The notes beneath the pieces were generated by a model. That model saw only the letters and a list, made by a program, of their open reading frames with translations, had not been told where the DNA came from and ran no database searches. Positions 44,745-53,007 of a stretch of DNA of 64,000 bases are shown here, piece by piece (position 1 is the stretch's first letter; every line of letters begins with the position of its first letter). Where the stretch lies: the NCBI RefSeq assembly GCF_029222965.1, contig NZ_JARHUD010000008.1, forward strand, positions 62,001-126,000. Reading direction: 5' to 3'. This stretch comes from Aquibaculum arenosum (GTDB lineage Bacteria > Pseudomonadota > Alphaproteobacteria > Kiloniellales > DSM-21159). The position numbers were made by a program, and so were the translations under genes.

Positions 44745-46736
44745 ATGGAAACGCGCGGTTTGGCGATCACCGCCGCCCTGCGTCGCCTGGCGGTCCTGGG
44801 CGGCAGCCTGGCAACCACGGCTCTGGCGGCCGTGGCCTTCCAGGAGGCGCTGGGCTTGACCCAGCCGGGTCCGGCCGAGTGGCTCTACACCGCTCTCTTT
44901 GCCTTTCTGACTTTCTGGCTGGCGCTGTCCTTCTGGAATGTGCTGGTGGGATTCTTTGCCGCGCTCACGCGCTGGCCACAGCCGGGCTTGAACCCAGACA
45001 CGCCGGATGGCCCGCTTCCGGAGCGGGTGGCGGTGCTGATGCCCGTCTACAACGAGGATCCCAACCAGGTTTTCGCCAACATCGCAGCCATGTACGAGGG
45101 GTTGGCCCGACGCCCTGAAGGCCAGCGTTTCGACTTCTTCGTCCTCAGCGACACCACCGACCCGCGGGTCTGGGTGGCGGAAGAGGCCGCCTGGTTCGCG
45201 GCGCGCCGGCTGCTCAAGGGCGCCGGCACGCTGCACTATCGGCGGCGCAGCCAGAACCTGGGCAAGAAGGCCGGCAACATCGCCGATTTCTGCCGGCGCT
45301 GGGGCGCGCACTACGAGGCCATGGTGGTGCTGGATGCCGACTCCCTCATGGCGCCCGACACACTCATCGCCATGGCACGCCGGCTGGAAGCTAACCCACG
45401 GCTGGGTCTGCTGCAGGTGCCGCCGACCCTCGTCAACCGCTCCAGTCTCTTTGCCCGCCTGCAGCAGTGGGCGAGCCTGGTCGCCACCCCGGTTCTGGCC
45501 GAAGGTATGGCCTTCTGGGGTTTGGGACAGGGCAACTTCTGGGGCCACAACGCGATCATACGCACCCGCGCCTTCACTGAAAGCTGCGGCCTGCCGGAGC
45601 TGCCGGGGCGCAAGCCCTTCGGCGGCCACGTGATGAGCCACGACTTCGTTGAGGCCGCCTTGCTGGTACGGGCCGGCTGGGAGGTGCGCATGGCGCCCGA
45701 CCTCGGCGGCAGTTGGGAGGAGCCACCGCCCACGGCGCTGGACCATGCGATGCGCGACCGCCGCTGGTGCCAGGGCAATTTACAGCATGCCAAGGTGCTG
45801 CCGGCACGCGGACTGCACTGGGTGAGTCGCCTGCATCTGGCCCAGGGAATCATGGCCTATCTCGCCTCGCCGCTCTGGCTGGCCTTCCTGCTGCTGGGCC
45901 TTGGCATCGCCGCCGGCCTGTCGCTGAGTGGGGGGGCCGCCGCGACCGCCGATGCCGCGCCGAGGCTGGCGAGTGCCCTGCCGCTGGTCAGCGTGATTGC
46001 GGTTCTGCTCTTTGCGCCGCGGGTTTTGGGTCTCCTGCTGCTCCTGCTGTCGCCGCAGCGGCGCCTCGTCGGCGGTTCGGTGCGCGCGCTGTTCTCCACA
46101 CTGCTGGAAATGTTCTCCTCGATCCTGCTGGCGCCGGTGATGCTGGTCTGGCATGTGCGCTTCGTTTTCGAGGTGCTGAGCGGACGCGACGGCGGCTGGA
46201 GCAGCCAGCACCGTGAGGATGGGGCGATGCTGCCCTTCGGCCTGGCCTTCGCCGCCACGCGGGCGCAGTTCCTGGCCGGCCTGGTCGCGGCACTGCTTTT
46301 GCTGATGATGCCGCTCGGCCTGGCTCTCTGGTTCTCGCCCATTGTCCTCGGCCTGCTACTGGCGCCGGTGACGCTCTGGCTCGGCTCGAGCCCGGGATTG
46401 GGGCGGGCGGCACGGGCTCTGGGCCTCTTCCTCATTCCCGAGGAAAGCGCACCGCCTCGGGTGCTCCAGCGGGCGCGGGAACTCGATGCGCACCCGTTGG
46501 TCGACTTGCCGGATGGCGGACTGCAGGCATTGCTGCGCGACCGGCGTTTGCTGCTGTTGCACCGCGCGCTGGTCGCCGCCGCCGACGATCCGCCGGCGCC
46601 CGACCTGCTGCGCCGCGCTCTGGTCAAGCAGGCAACGGGCCAAGCCCTGGAGCGGCAGGAAGAGGCGGCCCTGCTGGCCGATCCGGTGTCGCTAAGCCGG
46701 CTGCTCCGGCGACCGGAGCACTCGCCTCAGGGCTGA
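44745..46736 (+). CDS. opgH: Periplasmic glucan glucosyltransferase OpgH (MdoH)
   Basis: 663 residues. Two N-terminal helices are followed by a GT2 domain with VLMPVYNEDP, VLDADSLM, GHNAIIRTRAF, GGHVMSHDFVEAALL and the acceptor motif DRRWCQGN, then several C-terminal helices. It makes the beta-1,2-glucan backbone of osmoregulated periplasmic glucans from UDP-glucose. No opgG is present next to it. The C-terminus overlaps the convergent HAD gene by 10 bp. Confidence 0.93.
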   Translation: METRGLAITAALRRLAVLGGSLATTALAAVAFQEALGLTQPGPAEWLYTALFAFLTFWLALSFWNVLVGFFAALTRWPQPGLNPDTPDGPLPERVAVLMPVYNEDPNQVFANIAAMYEGLARRPEGQRFDFFVLSDTTDPRVWVAEEAAWFAARRLLKGAGTLHYRRRSQNLGKKAGNIADFCRRWGAHYEAMVVLDADSLMAPDTLIAMARRLEANPRLGLLQVPPTLVNRSSLFARLQQWASLVATPVLAEGMAFWGLGQGNFWGHNAIIRTRAFTESCGLPELPGRKPFGGHVMSHDFVEAALLVRAGWEVRMAPDLGGSWEEPPPTALDHAMRDRRWCQGNLQHAKVLPARGLHWVSRLHLAQGIMAYLASPLWLAFLLLGLGIAAGLSLSGGAAATADAAPRLASALPLVSVIAVLLFAPRVLGLLLLLLSPQRRLVGGSVRALFSTLLEMFSSILLAPVMLVWHVRFVFEVLSGRDGGWSSQHREDGAMLPFGLAFAATRAQFLAGLVAALLLLMMPLGLALWFSPIVLGLLLAPVTLWLGSSPGLGRAARALGLFLIPEESAPPRVLQRARELDAHPLVDLPDGGLQALLRDRRLLLLHRALVAAADDPPAPDLLRRALVKQATGQALERQEEAALLADPVSLSRLLRRPEHSPQG

Positions 46737-47419
46737 ACTTCAAGCGGCCGGCGCGCCACATCGCGGACGAGCAGCCGCGCCAGGTCTTGCGCATCCTCGG
46801 CAATCCAGCCCGCCCCCGCGGCGCGCAAGCGCTCGCCCTGCCCCGGCAGGCTGTGACTGGCACCCAAGAAACCGATCACCGGAATGCCGGCCGTCCGCGC
46901 CGCTTGCACCCCGGTCACGCTGTCCTCGATCACCAGTGCCTCCCCCGGCGCAAATCCCATGCGCTGGGCGGCGTGGGCGTGCAGATCGGGGGCCGGCTTG
47001 GGTCGGGGCACTTCCTCAGCGCTGAAAACGGCCTCTGCCGCAAAGCTCTCCGACAAGCCCGCCAGGCGCAGGGTTTCGCGCAGCCGCGCCCGGCTGGAGT
47101 TGGAGGCAACGCAGCGCGCCCCCGCCAGATCGCCCAGCAGTTCGGTGATGCCGGCAATCGGCCGCAGCTCGCGCGCGAAGAGGCCGAGGCTGTGGTCCAG
47201 CACGCGCGCCAGGATGTCGTCAGGCAGGGTTACCCCCCGCTCCCGCCCCACGGCCTCTGCCAGCATGGCATCGGTGTAGCCGGTGTAGCGCGCCGCCATC
47301 TCGGCCTCGTCGTAAGCCACGCCACAGTCGCTCAGCACCTCACACCAAGCCCGCGCTGACAGCGCCTCGCTGTCGATCAGCACACCATCGCAGTCGAAGA
47401 TCAGCAGGGACGTGGTCAT
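46727..47419 (-). CDS. HAD-superfamily phosphatase/phosphomutase-like protein
   Basis: 230 residues. Motif I is FDCDGVLIDSE, motif II VASNSSRAR, motif III Lys in PRPKPAPD and motif IV VIEDSVTGVQAA. The helical cap (about 20-85) fits the beta-phosphoglucomutase/phosphoglycolate phosphatase subgroup (subfamily IA). The substrate is a small phosphate ester not defined by sequence. The ATG at 47419 lies 8 bp after the DUF2244 gene. Confidence 0.87.
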   Translation of the reverse strand: MTTSLLIFDCDGVLIDSEALSARAWCEVLSDCGVAYDEAEMAARYTGYTDAMLAEAVGRERGVTLPDDILARVLDHSLGLFARELRPIAGITELLGDLAGARCVASNSSRARLRETLRLAGLSESFAAEAVFSAEEVPRPKPAPDLHAHAAQRMGFAPGEALVIEDSVTGVQAARTAGIPVIGFLGASHSLPGQGERLRAAGAGWIAEDAQDLARLLVRDVARRPLEVQP

Positions 47420-47427
47420 GGCAGGGG

Positions 47428-47925
47428 TCAGACCGTCGCCCGCGTGCGCAGGATGGCGCGCTGAAGCGCTTCCGCCAGGGATATGCGCTCCGCCGGCGCC
47501 AGGAAGCGCCCGATGATCAGGCGGCGGCCGTGGCTGGTCAGCGCAAGCTGCGGGTCCGGGCCGTGCGGCGGCAGCAACTCGACGCGCAGCCAATAGGGCT
47601 GAAAGCTCCAGGACTGCGCCCGGCCGCGATGGTCGATCCGGCGCACCTCGAGGCGCTGGCGCGTCAACGCCAGGGTCTCACAGCTGCTGCCCCGGCGATA
47701 GTTAACCCGGAAGGCCAGGAAGAGCAGCAGGAACTCCAGCCCCATGAAGCCGATCACCGGCCAGGCCCCGATCAGAAAGAAGCCCAACCCCAGGCTGAAG
47801 CCGAGGAGGGCCACGGCGGCCATGAGAAGATAGAACCCCCGCGGCGAGAGGGAGCGGTGCGGTGTCAGCACGGCGTCGAAGATCAGCTCTTCCGCAGCCG
47901 CGCCGTCTGGCGATTGCTGGCTCAT
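47428..47925 (-). CDS. DUF2244 membrane protein
   Basis: 165 residues with two close helices (about 33-75) and a soluble C-terminal domain. LTPHRSLSPRGFYLLMAAV before the helices and SWSFQPYWLRVELL after them are DUF2244 blocks. The function is unknown; members are widespread in alphaproteobacteria and often sit next to nth, as here. In-frame ATGs at 47937 and 47961 are alternative starts. Confidence 0.87.
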   Translation of the reverse strand: MSQQSPDGAAAEELIFDAVLTPHRSLSPRGFYLLMAAVALLGFSLGLGFFLIGAWPVIGFMGLEFLLLFLAFRVNYRRGSSCETLALTRQRLEVRRIDHRGRAQSWSFQPYWLRVELLPPHGPDPQLALTSHGRRLIIGRFLAPAERISLAEALQRAILRTRATV

Positions 47926-48044
47926 GTCGCCTAACATAGGCCCGGCTCGCCCAAACGGCAAAGCCGCGTTATCGTGCGCAGCCGTGCGTTTTCATCTCGC
48001 CTCGATTCACCTCGCAAAGATCGTCACCAACACCGGAAGTCCCC

Positions 48045-48680
48045 ATGCGCAAGGCCGATATCGTCGCCTTCTTCGACCGCCTCGCCGCCGCCCTGCCCGA
48101 GCCCAAGGGCGAGTTGGAGTACAGCAATCCCTACACCCTGCTGGTGGCCGTCGTGCTGTCGGCTCAAGCCACCGACGTGGGGGTCAATAAGGCAACCCGC
48201 GGCCTCTTCGCCGTGGCGGACACGCCGGAGAAGATGCTGGCCCTGGGCGAGGAGGGGGTGCGCCAACACATCCGCACCATCGGCCTTTTCAACACCAAGG
48301 CCAAGAACGTCATCAAGCTCTCGCGCATCCTGGTGGAGGAGCATGGCAGCGTCGTGCCGCAGGAGCGCGCGGTGCTGGAGAAGCTGCCGGGCGTGGGGCG
48401 CAAAACCGCCAACGTCGTGCTCAACATCGCCTTCGGGCAGCCGACGATCGCCGTGGACACCCACATCTTCCGCGTCGGCAACCGCACCGGCCTGGCACCG
48501 GGCAAGACGCCGCTGGAGGTGGAACGCAAACTGGAGAAGGTGGTGCCGCCCAACCGCCGCCTGCACGCCCACCATTGGCTGATTTTGCACGGCCGCTACA
48601 TCTGCAAGGCGCGCAAGCCCGACTGCCCCGCCTGCATCGTGAACGACCTCTGCGCCTACAAGGCGAAGACGGTGGCGTGA
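48045..48680 (+). CDS. nth: Endonuclease III (DNA glycosylase/AP lyase)
   Basis: 211 residues. The helix-hairpin-helix LPGVGRKTANVVL carries the catalytic Lys, VDTHIFRV the catalytic Asp, and the C-terminal [4Fe-4S] motif is complete as CKARKPDCPACIVNDLC. It removes oxidised pyrimidines from DNA. It is divergent from the DUF2244 gene. Confidence 0.96.
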   Translation: MRKADIVAFFDRLAAALPEPKGELEYSNPYTLLVAVVLSAQATDVGVNKATRGLFAVADTPEKMLALGEEGVRQHIRTIGLFNTKAKNVIKLSRILVEEHGSVVPQERAVLEKLPGVGRKTANVVLNIAFGQPTIAVDTHIFRVGNRTGLAPGKTPLEVERKLEKVVPPNRRLHAHHWLILHGRYICKARKPDCPACIVNDLCAYKAKTVA

Positions 48681-48687
48681 GCTCCGC

Positions 48688-49269
48688 TCAGGCTGCCGTG
48701 ACGTTCTGCCCGGCGAAGGGGCTGCGGGCGAAGATGCGGCGCACCATCGGCTCGAAATGCTCCAGTGGCAGGTGGTCGTAGTCGGGGTCGAAGCAGTTCT
48801 GGTCATAGAGCGCGCAGAACTCAACCGTGCGCTCATAGCAGGGGTGGTCGCGGTAGCGCTCGCGCTCGTTGCGGTCGCCGCCCAGGTGGTGGAAGTAGTA
48901 ATAGCCCTGGAAGATGCCGTGGTGCTTCACCATCCACCAGTTCTCCTCAGAGACGTAGGGACGGAGCACGGAGGCGGCGAAGTCGCTGTGGTTCCAGGGC
49001 GCCAGCATGTCGCCGATGTCGTGCAGCAAGGCGCAGACCACATACTCCTCATCCCGCCCGTCGCGCGCGGCCCGGGTGGCACTCTGCAGCGAGTGGGTCA
49101 GGCGGTCGACGGGATAGCCGTCGAAGGAGCCGGCGAGACCGCGCAGCGACTCGAGCACCCGGTCCGGGAGGGCCGCCGTCTGTTCCTCGGCCAGGCGGTC
49201 GAGCAGTTCGTAGTCCTCCCGCGTCCCCTCTTCCATGCGGGTGAAGCTGACTGTGCGCGCGGTTGTCAT
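48688..49269 (-). CDS. HD-domain protein with complete dimetal site
   Basis: 193 residues. Candidate metal ligands in order are His59 (HSLQ), His83-Asp84 (HDIGD), His94, His117 and Asp156 (YDQ), the six-ligand pattern of dinuclear HD proteins. The His59 to His83 spacing of 24 equals that of PhnZ-type HD oxygenases, and HSLQSA resembles their HxxQxA, so an oxygenase (PhnZ/TmpB/MIOX-like) is possible; an ordinary phosphohydrolase is equally open. The stretch HHGIFQGYYYFHHLGGDR is distinctive. The gene is convergent with nth, and GGAG precedes the ATG. Confidence 0.72.
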   Translation of the reverse strand: MTTARTVSFTRMEEGTREDYELLDRLAEEQTAALPDRVLESLRGLAGSFDGYPVDRLTHSLQSATRAARDGRDEEYVVCALLHDIGDMLAPWNHSDFAASVLRPYVSEENWWMVKHHGIFQGYYYFHHLGGDRNERERYRDHPCYERTVEFCALYDQNCFDPDYDHLPLEHFEPMVRRIFARSPFAGQNVTAA

Positions 49270-49418
49270 GGGTGGCTCTCCGATGGCGGTGTCTCAGATA
49301 CCCGATTTGTAGCAGCCCCGGCGCCCGCGGTCATGACCGGGAGGGGCGGCGCCTTGTCGTCGACAGCCATGCGCCACACCGGGCCTGCGCACCGCCTCCA
49401 TCCTGCTATACTGCGCCC

Positions 49419-50174
49419 ATGCGCATCGCCACCGCCGAAAGCTGGTACGAGACCCGCAGGCTGCCCGACGGCCTGACCTGGATCTACGAACCGCACATCA
49501 AGCCCTTCTACCGCTGCAACATCTGGCATCTGCGCGGGCGTGAGCGCGACCTGCTGATCGACAGCGGCAGCGGCAGCGGCCTGGTGTCCTTGCGCCGGCA
49601 GGTGGCACTGCTGGCGGAACGGCCGTTGCTGGCGGTCGCCACCCACACGCACTTCGACCACATCGGCAGCCATCACGAGTTCGCCGAGCGCGCCGTCCAC
49701 GCGGCCGAAGCCGAATTGCTGGCCCGGCCGGAGCGCAAGGCCACCCTGGCCGATCCCTATGCCACAAAGGAGATGTTCGAGGCGCTGCCGCCCGGCGACT
49801 GGGACGAGGGGGCCTACCAGATCGCCCCGGCCCCCGCGACGCGGCTGCTGGAGGAAGGCAGCGTGGTCGACCTGGGCGATCGCCACTTCGAGGTGCTGCA
49901 CCTGCCCGGCCACTCGCCCGGCTCCATCGCGCTCTGGGAGGCCGCCAGCGGCATTCTTTTCTCCGGCGACACCATCTACGACGGACCGCTGGTGGACGAC
50001 TGCCGCGGCGCCGAACTTGCGGCCTACCGCCGCTCCCTGGAGCGCCTGCTGGAGCTGCCGGTGCAGGTAGTCCACGGCGGGCACTTCCCGAGCTTCGGCC
50101 GGGAGCGGCTGCGCGCGCTCATCCGCGCCTGGCTTGAGGGGCGGCCACCGCCCGAGGCGGCAGCAGGATCGTAG
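49419..50174 (+). CDS. Metallo-beta-lactamase-fold hydrolase
   Basis: 251 residues. The metal motif THTHFDHIGSHHEF, His in HLPGHSPGSI, Asp in FSGDTIYDG and His in VVHGGHFPSFG complete the two-metal site. Substrate unknown; the family covers thioesterases, lactonases and others. Its last 56 bp are shared, on opposite strands, with the end of the EamA gene. Confidence 0.88.
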   Translation: MRIATAESWYETRRLPDGLTWIYEPHIKPFYRCNIWHLRGRERDLLIDSGSGSGLVSLRRQVALLAERPLLAVATHTHFDHIGSHHEFAERAVHAAEAELLARPERKATLADPYATKEMFEALPPGDWDEGAYQIAPAPATRLLEEGSVVDLGDRHFEVLHLPGHSPGSIALWEAASGILFSGDTIYDGPLVDDCRGAELAAYRRSLERLLELPVQVVHGGHFPSFGRERLRALIRAWLEGRPPPEAAAGS

Positions 50175-51039
50175 CCGCCGCGGCCAACACCAGCGCCAGT
50201 CCCAGCCAGTCGCCCAGCCCCGGGCGCTCGCCCAGGAAGATCATCGAACCCAGCACACCCACCGCCGGCACCATCAGCGTGCCCATGGAGGCGGCCCCCG
50301 CCGGCAGGCGGGGCAGAACGCCGAACCAGATGAAGTAGGCCAGCGCCTGGGCCAGGATCACGTGATAGCCGAAGGCGAACAGCGTCGCGCTCTGCAGCGG
50401 CGCCGGGCGCGGCACACCCTCGAAGATCAGCATGCCGACCGTGCCGCAAAGCCCGCCCAGCAGGAGCTGCCAGGCGGCCACGGTCATGGCGGGTGCCGAG
50501 ACGGGAAAGCGCTTCAGAAGCACGGTGCCCGCGCCCCAGCCGACGCCCGCGATCAGCGCATAGAGCAGGCCGAGCGAGAGCCCGCCGCCGACGATCAGCG
50601 GCCAACCCAGCGCGGTCAAGCCCGCCAGTCCGAGGCCCAGGCCCAGCAGGCGCCGCCGGTCCAGTGCTTCACCCAGCACCACCGCGGCCAGCAGCGCAGC
50701 CCAGATCGGCATGGTGAAGGTGACGATGACGATGCGCGAGGTGGGCGCCACGAGCTGCGCGAAGGCGAGCAGGATGTTGAAGGCGGCGATGGAGAGCAGG
50801 CCGGTGACGATGAGCTGCGGCCATTGGCAGCGCGACACCCGCAGGGATCGCCCGGTGAGCAATGCCAGGACGACCAGGAAGGCGCCGGCACAGAGCATGC
50901 CGGCCGCCCGCAGGGTCCAGGGCGCGATCTCGTCCAGCGCAATGCGCACCGCCGGCCAGTTGAAGCCCCAGAGCAAACCCAGCAGCGGCACCAGCGCCAG
51001 GGTGGCGCCGGAGGGACGGCTTTCGCTCTCGCCCACCAT
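50119..51039 (-). CDS. EamA-family (DMT) transporter
   Basis: 306 residues with ten predicted helices in two five-helix EamA repeats (WGFNWPAVRIALDEIAPWTL in the first, GWGAGTVLLKRF in the second). Members export amino acids or metabolites. The start codon shares one base with the stop of the upstream GNAT gene (TGATG). The 3' end overlaps the convergent hydrolase gene by 56 bp. Confidence 0.87.
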   Translation of the reverse strand: MVGESESRPSGATLALVPLLGLLWGFNWPAVRIALDEIAPWTLRAAGMLCAGAFLVVLALLTGRSLRVSRCQWPQLIVTGLLSIAAFNILLAFAQLVAPTSRIVIVTFTMPIWAALLAAVVLGEALDRRRLLGLGLGLAGLTALGWPLIVGGGLSLGLLYALIAGVGWGAGTVLLKRFPVSAPAMTVAAWQLLLGGLCGTVGMLIFEGVPRPAPLQSATLFAFGYHVILAQALAYFIWFGVLPRLPAGAASMGTLMVPAVGVLGSMIFLGERPGLGDWLGLALVLAAAATILLPPRAVAAPQARRG

Positions 51040-51488
51040 CAGGGCGTGAGGTCGTAGGTCACCCAGTCCGTGCGCCGGGCCAGCCGGTCATAGACGGCCC
51101 GGGCGCGGTAGTTGTCCTCCTTGGTGATCCAGCGCACCAGGTTCCAGCCGCGTTGGCGTGCGATCTCGGCCACCGCCTCGATCAGCGCCTGGGCCGCGCC
51201 GGAGCCGCGCGCCGCCGGATCGACGAAGAGATCGTCCAGAAAGCAGCCGGTCGAGGCCATCAGCGGCCGGCTGTAGGGCCGGAAGTGGGTGAGGCCGATG
51301 GGCGACCCGGCCGCATCCAGCGCCAGCTGCCCCTCCACCGGATGGTCCGGGTCCTGGATCCAACCCCAGACCCGCGCACGCATCTCCGCGCTCTGCTCCA
51401 CCTGGTAGAAGGCGGCATAGCCGGCATAGAGCCGCTCCCAGTCCGGCCGGTGCGCCGCTTCCGGCGGCACGATGGTGATCTCGCTCAT
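51039..51488 (-). CDS. GNAT-family N-acetyltransferase
   Basis: 149 residues. FLDDLFVDPAARGSGAAQAL is the acetyl-CoA binding motif A, followed by GWNLVRWITKEDNYRARAVYDRL. The acceptor is not defined. It is coupled to the EamA transporter gene by a one-base overlap, which suggests modification and export of a common metabolite, but this is inference. Confidence 0.88.
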   Translation of the reverse strand: MSEITIVPPEAAHRPDWERLYAGYAAFYQVEQSAEMRARVWGWIQDPDHPVEGQLALDAAGSPIGLTHFRPYSRPLMASTGCFLDDLFVDPAARGSGAAQALIEAVAEIARQRGWNLVRWITKEDNYRARAVYDRLARRTDWVTYDLTP

Positions 51489-51648
51489 GCCTCGCTCCCG
51501 CAGTTGCAGCGCCCTGGTTAGCCCGGAAGCGGTCCGGCCGAAAGGACCGCTGGAGCCCTTTCTCTGGTGCCAATTATGCCCGGGCTTACGCTGGCTCCGG
51601 CGGCATTTCCCGGCCGAGGAGGAAGAGGCGATGTTGACCCGCCTCGCA

Positions 51649-52881
51649 CTACAGGGTCGCGTAGTCGATGGGCGCGTGGCGGTCGAGGCTGCGGGTTACA
51701 TCGGGCAGCGGATACTTCAAGCCCGTGGCGCAGTTGAAGAGCACGGCGCGTTCGCCCGGCTGCACCCGCCCGTCGGCCCGGGCCTGCTTCCAGGCGGCGT
51801 AGGTCGCAGCCCCCTCGGGGCAGAGCAGCAGGCCCTCCGCCTCGGCCACCTCGGCGCGTGCCGCCATGATGTCAGCGTCGTCGAGGGCAATGGCGAAGCC
51901 GCCGCTCTCGCGCACGGCGCGCAGGATCAGGAAGTCGCCCACGGCCACGGGCACGCGGATGCCGGCGGCAACCGTGTGGGCATTCTCCCACAGCGGCGCC
52001 GTCTCCTCGCCGGCCTCCCAGGCGCGCACGATGGGGGCGCAGCCGCTGGCTTGCACCGCCACCATGCGCGGGCGCTTGGCCCCGATCCAGCCCATGGCCT
52101 CCAGTTCGTCGAAGGCCTTCCACATGCCGATCAGGCCGGTGCCGCCGCCGGTGGGATAGAAGATCACGTCCGGGACCTCCCAGCCGAGCTGTTCGGCCAG
52201 TTCCAGGCCCATCGTCTTCTTGCCCTCGATGCGATAGGGCTCCTTCAGGGTGGAGACGTCGAACCAGCCGGCCGCAGCCTTGCCCTCACCGACGATCTTG
52301 CCGCAGTCGTTGATCAGGCCGTTGACCCGCCACACCCGGGCGCCCTGGGCCGCGATCTCGCGCACATTGATCTCCGGCGTGTCCTCCGGGCAGAAGACCG
52401 TGGCGCGCTGTCCGGCGCGTCGGGCATAGGCGGCCAGTGCCGCGCCGGCATTGCCATTGGTCGGCATCGCCAGGTGCTCGAGGCCGAACTCCTTCGCCAT
52501 GGAGACCGCCAGCGCCAGGCCGCGGGCCTTGAAGCTGCCGGTGGGCAGGTGCCCCTCGTCCTTGACCAGGAGCGTGCCGGCCTCGCCGCCCAGCGTCGGA
52601 AGGTCGACCAGCGGCGTCACCACCTCGCCGAGGCTGATGCGGTTTTCGGCCTTCTGTACCGGCAGGAACTCGCGGTAGCGCCAGAAGCCCTCGAAGGGCC
52701 GCGCCGCCAGGTCCGCCTTGCGCGCCGCCGCCTTCAAGCGCTCCAGGTCATAGCGCACCAAGAGGGGCTTGCCCGCCTCGGAGAGGTTGTGCGGGCGTCC
52801 GGCCTCGTAGCGCTTGCCGGTCCAAGAGCATTCGAGGTGGCTGACGAAGGTCGGCGTTTCGGCCGCGGTGGGGCTGGTCAT
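51649..52881 (-). CDS. thrC: Threonine synthase (PLP-dependent)
   Basis: 410 residues of the fold-II PLP family. The Schiff-base lysine is in LPTGSFKARGL, the phosphate-binding and active-site blocks are PTNGNAGAALAAYARRAG and YPTGGGTGLIGMWK, and the C-terminal NCATGLKYP is also conserved. It converts O-phosphohomoserine to threonine. The opening HLECSWTGKRYEA resembles threonine synthases of this type. The frame is open to 53919, but the ATG at 52881 has GAGGAA upstream. No other thr genes adjoin it. Confidence 0.88.
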   Translation of the reverse strand: MTSPTAAETPTFVSHLECSWTGKRYEAGRPHNLSEAGKPLLVRYDLERLKAAARKADLAARPFEGFWRYREFLPVQKAENRISLGEVVTPLVDLPTLGGEAGTLLVKDEGHLPTGSFKARGLALAVSMAKEFGLEHLAMPTNGNAGAALAAYARRAGQRATVFCPEDTPEINVREIAAQGARVWRVNGLINDCGKIVGEGKAAAGWFDVSTLKEPYRIEGKKTMGLELAEQLGWEVPDVIFYPTGGGTGLIGMWKAFDELEAMGWIGAKRPRMVAVQASGCAPIVRAWEAGEETAPLWENAHTVAAGIRVPVAVGDFLILRAVRESGGFAIALDDADIMAARAEVAEAEGLLLCPEGAATYAAWKQARADGRVQPGERAVLFNCATGLKYPLPDVTRSLDRHAPIDYATL

Positions 52882-53007
52882 GGCGTTTCCTCGTGCATTC
52901 TTCTTCACCCTTGGTAAGGGCTGCTTGCGTCGGCGGCAAGTGGGGCTTCTTATCCCCCGGCAGCGGCAGTAGGATGCGCCCCGCGTCGCCGGTAAAGGAG
53001 TCTGTGG

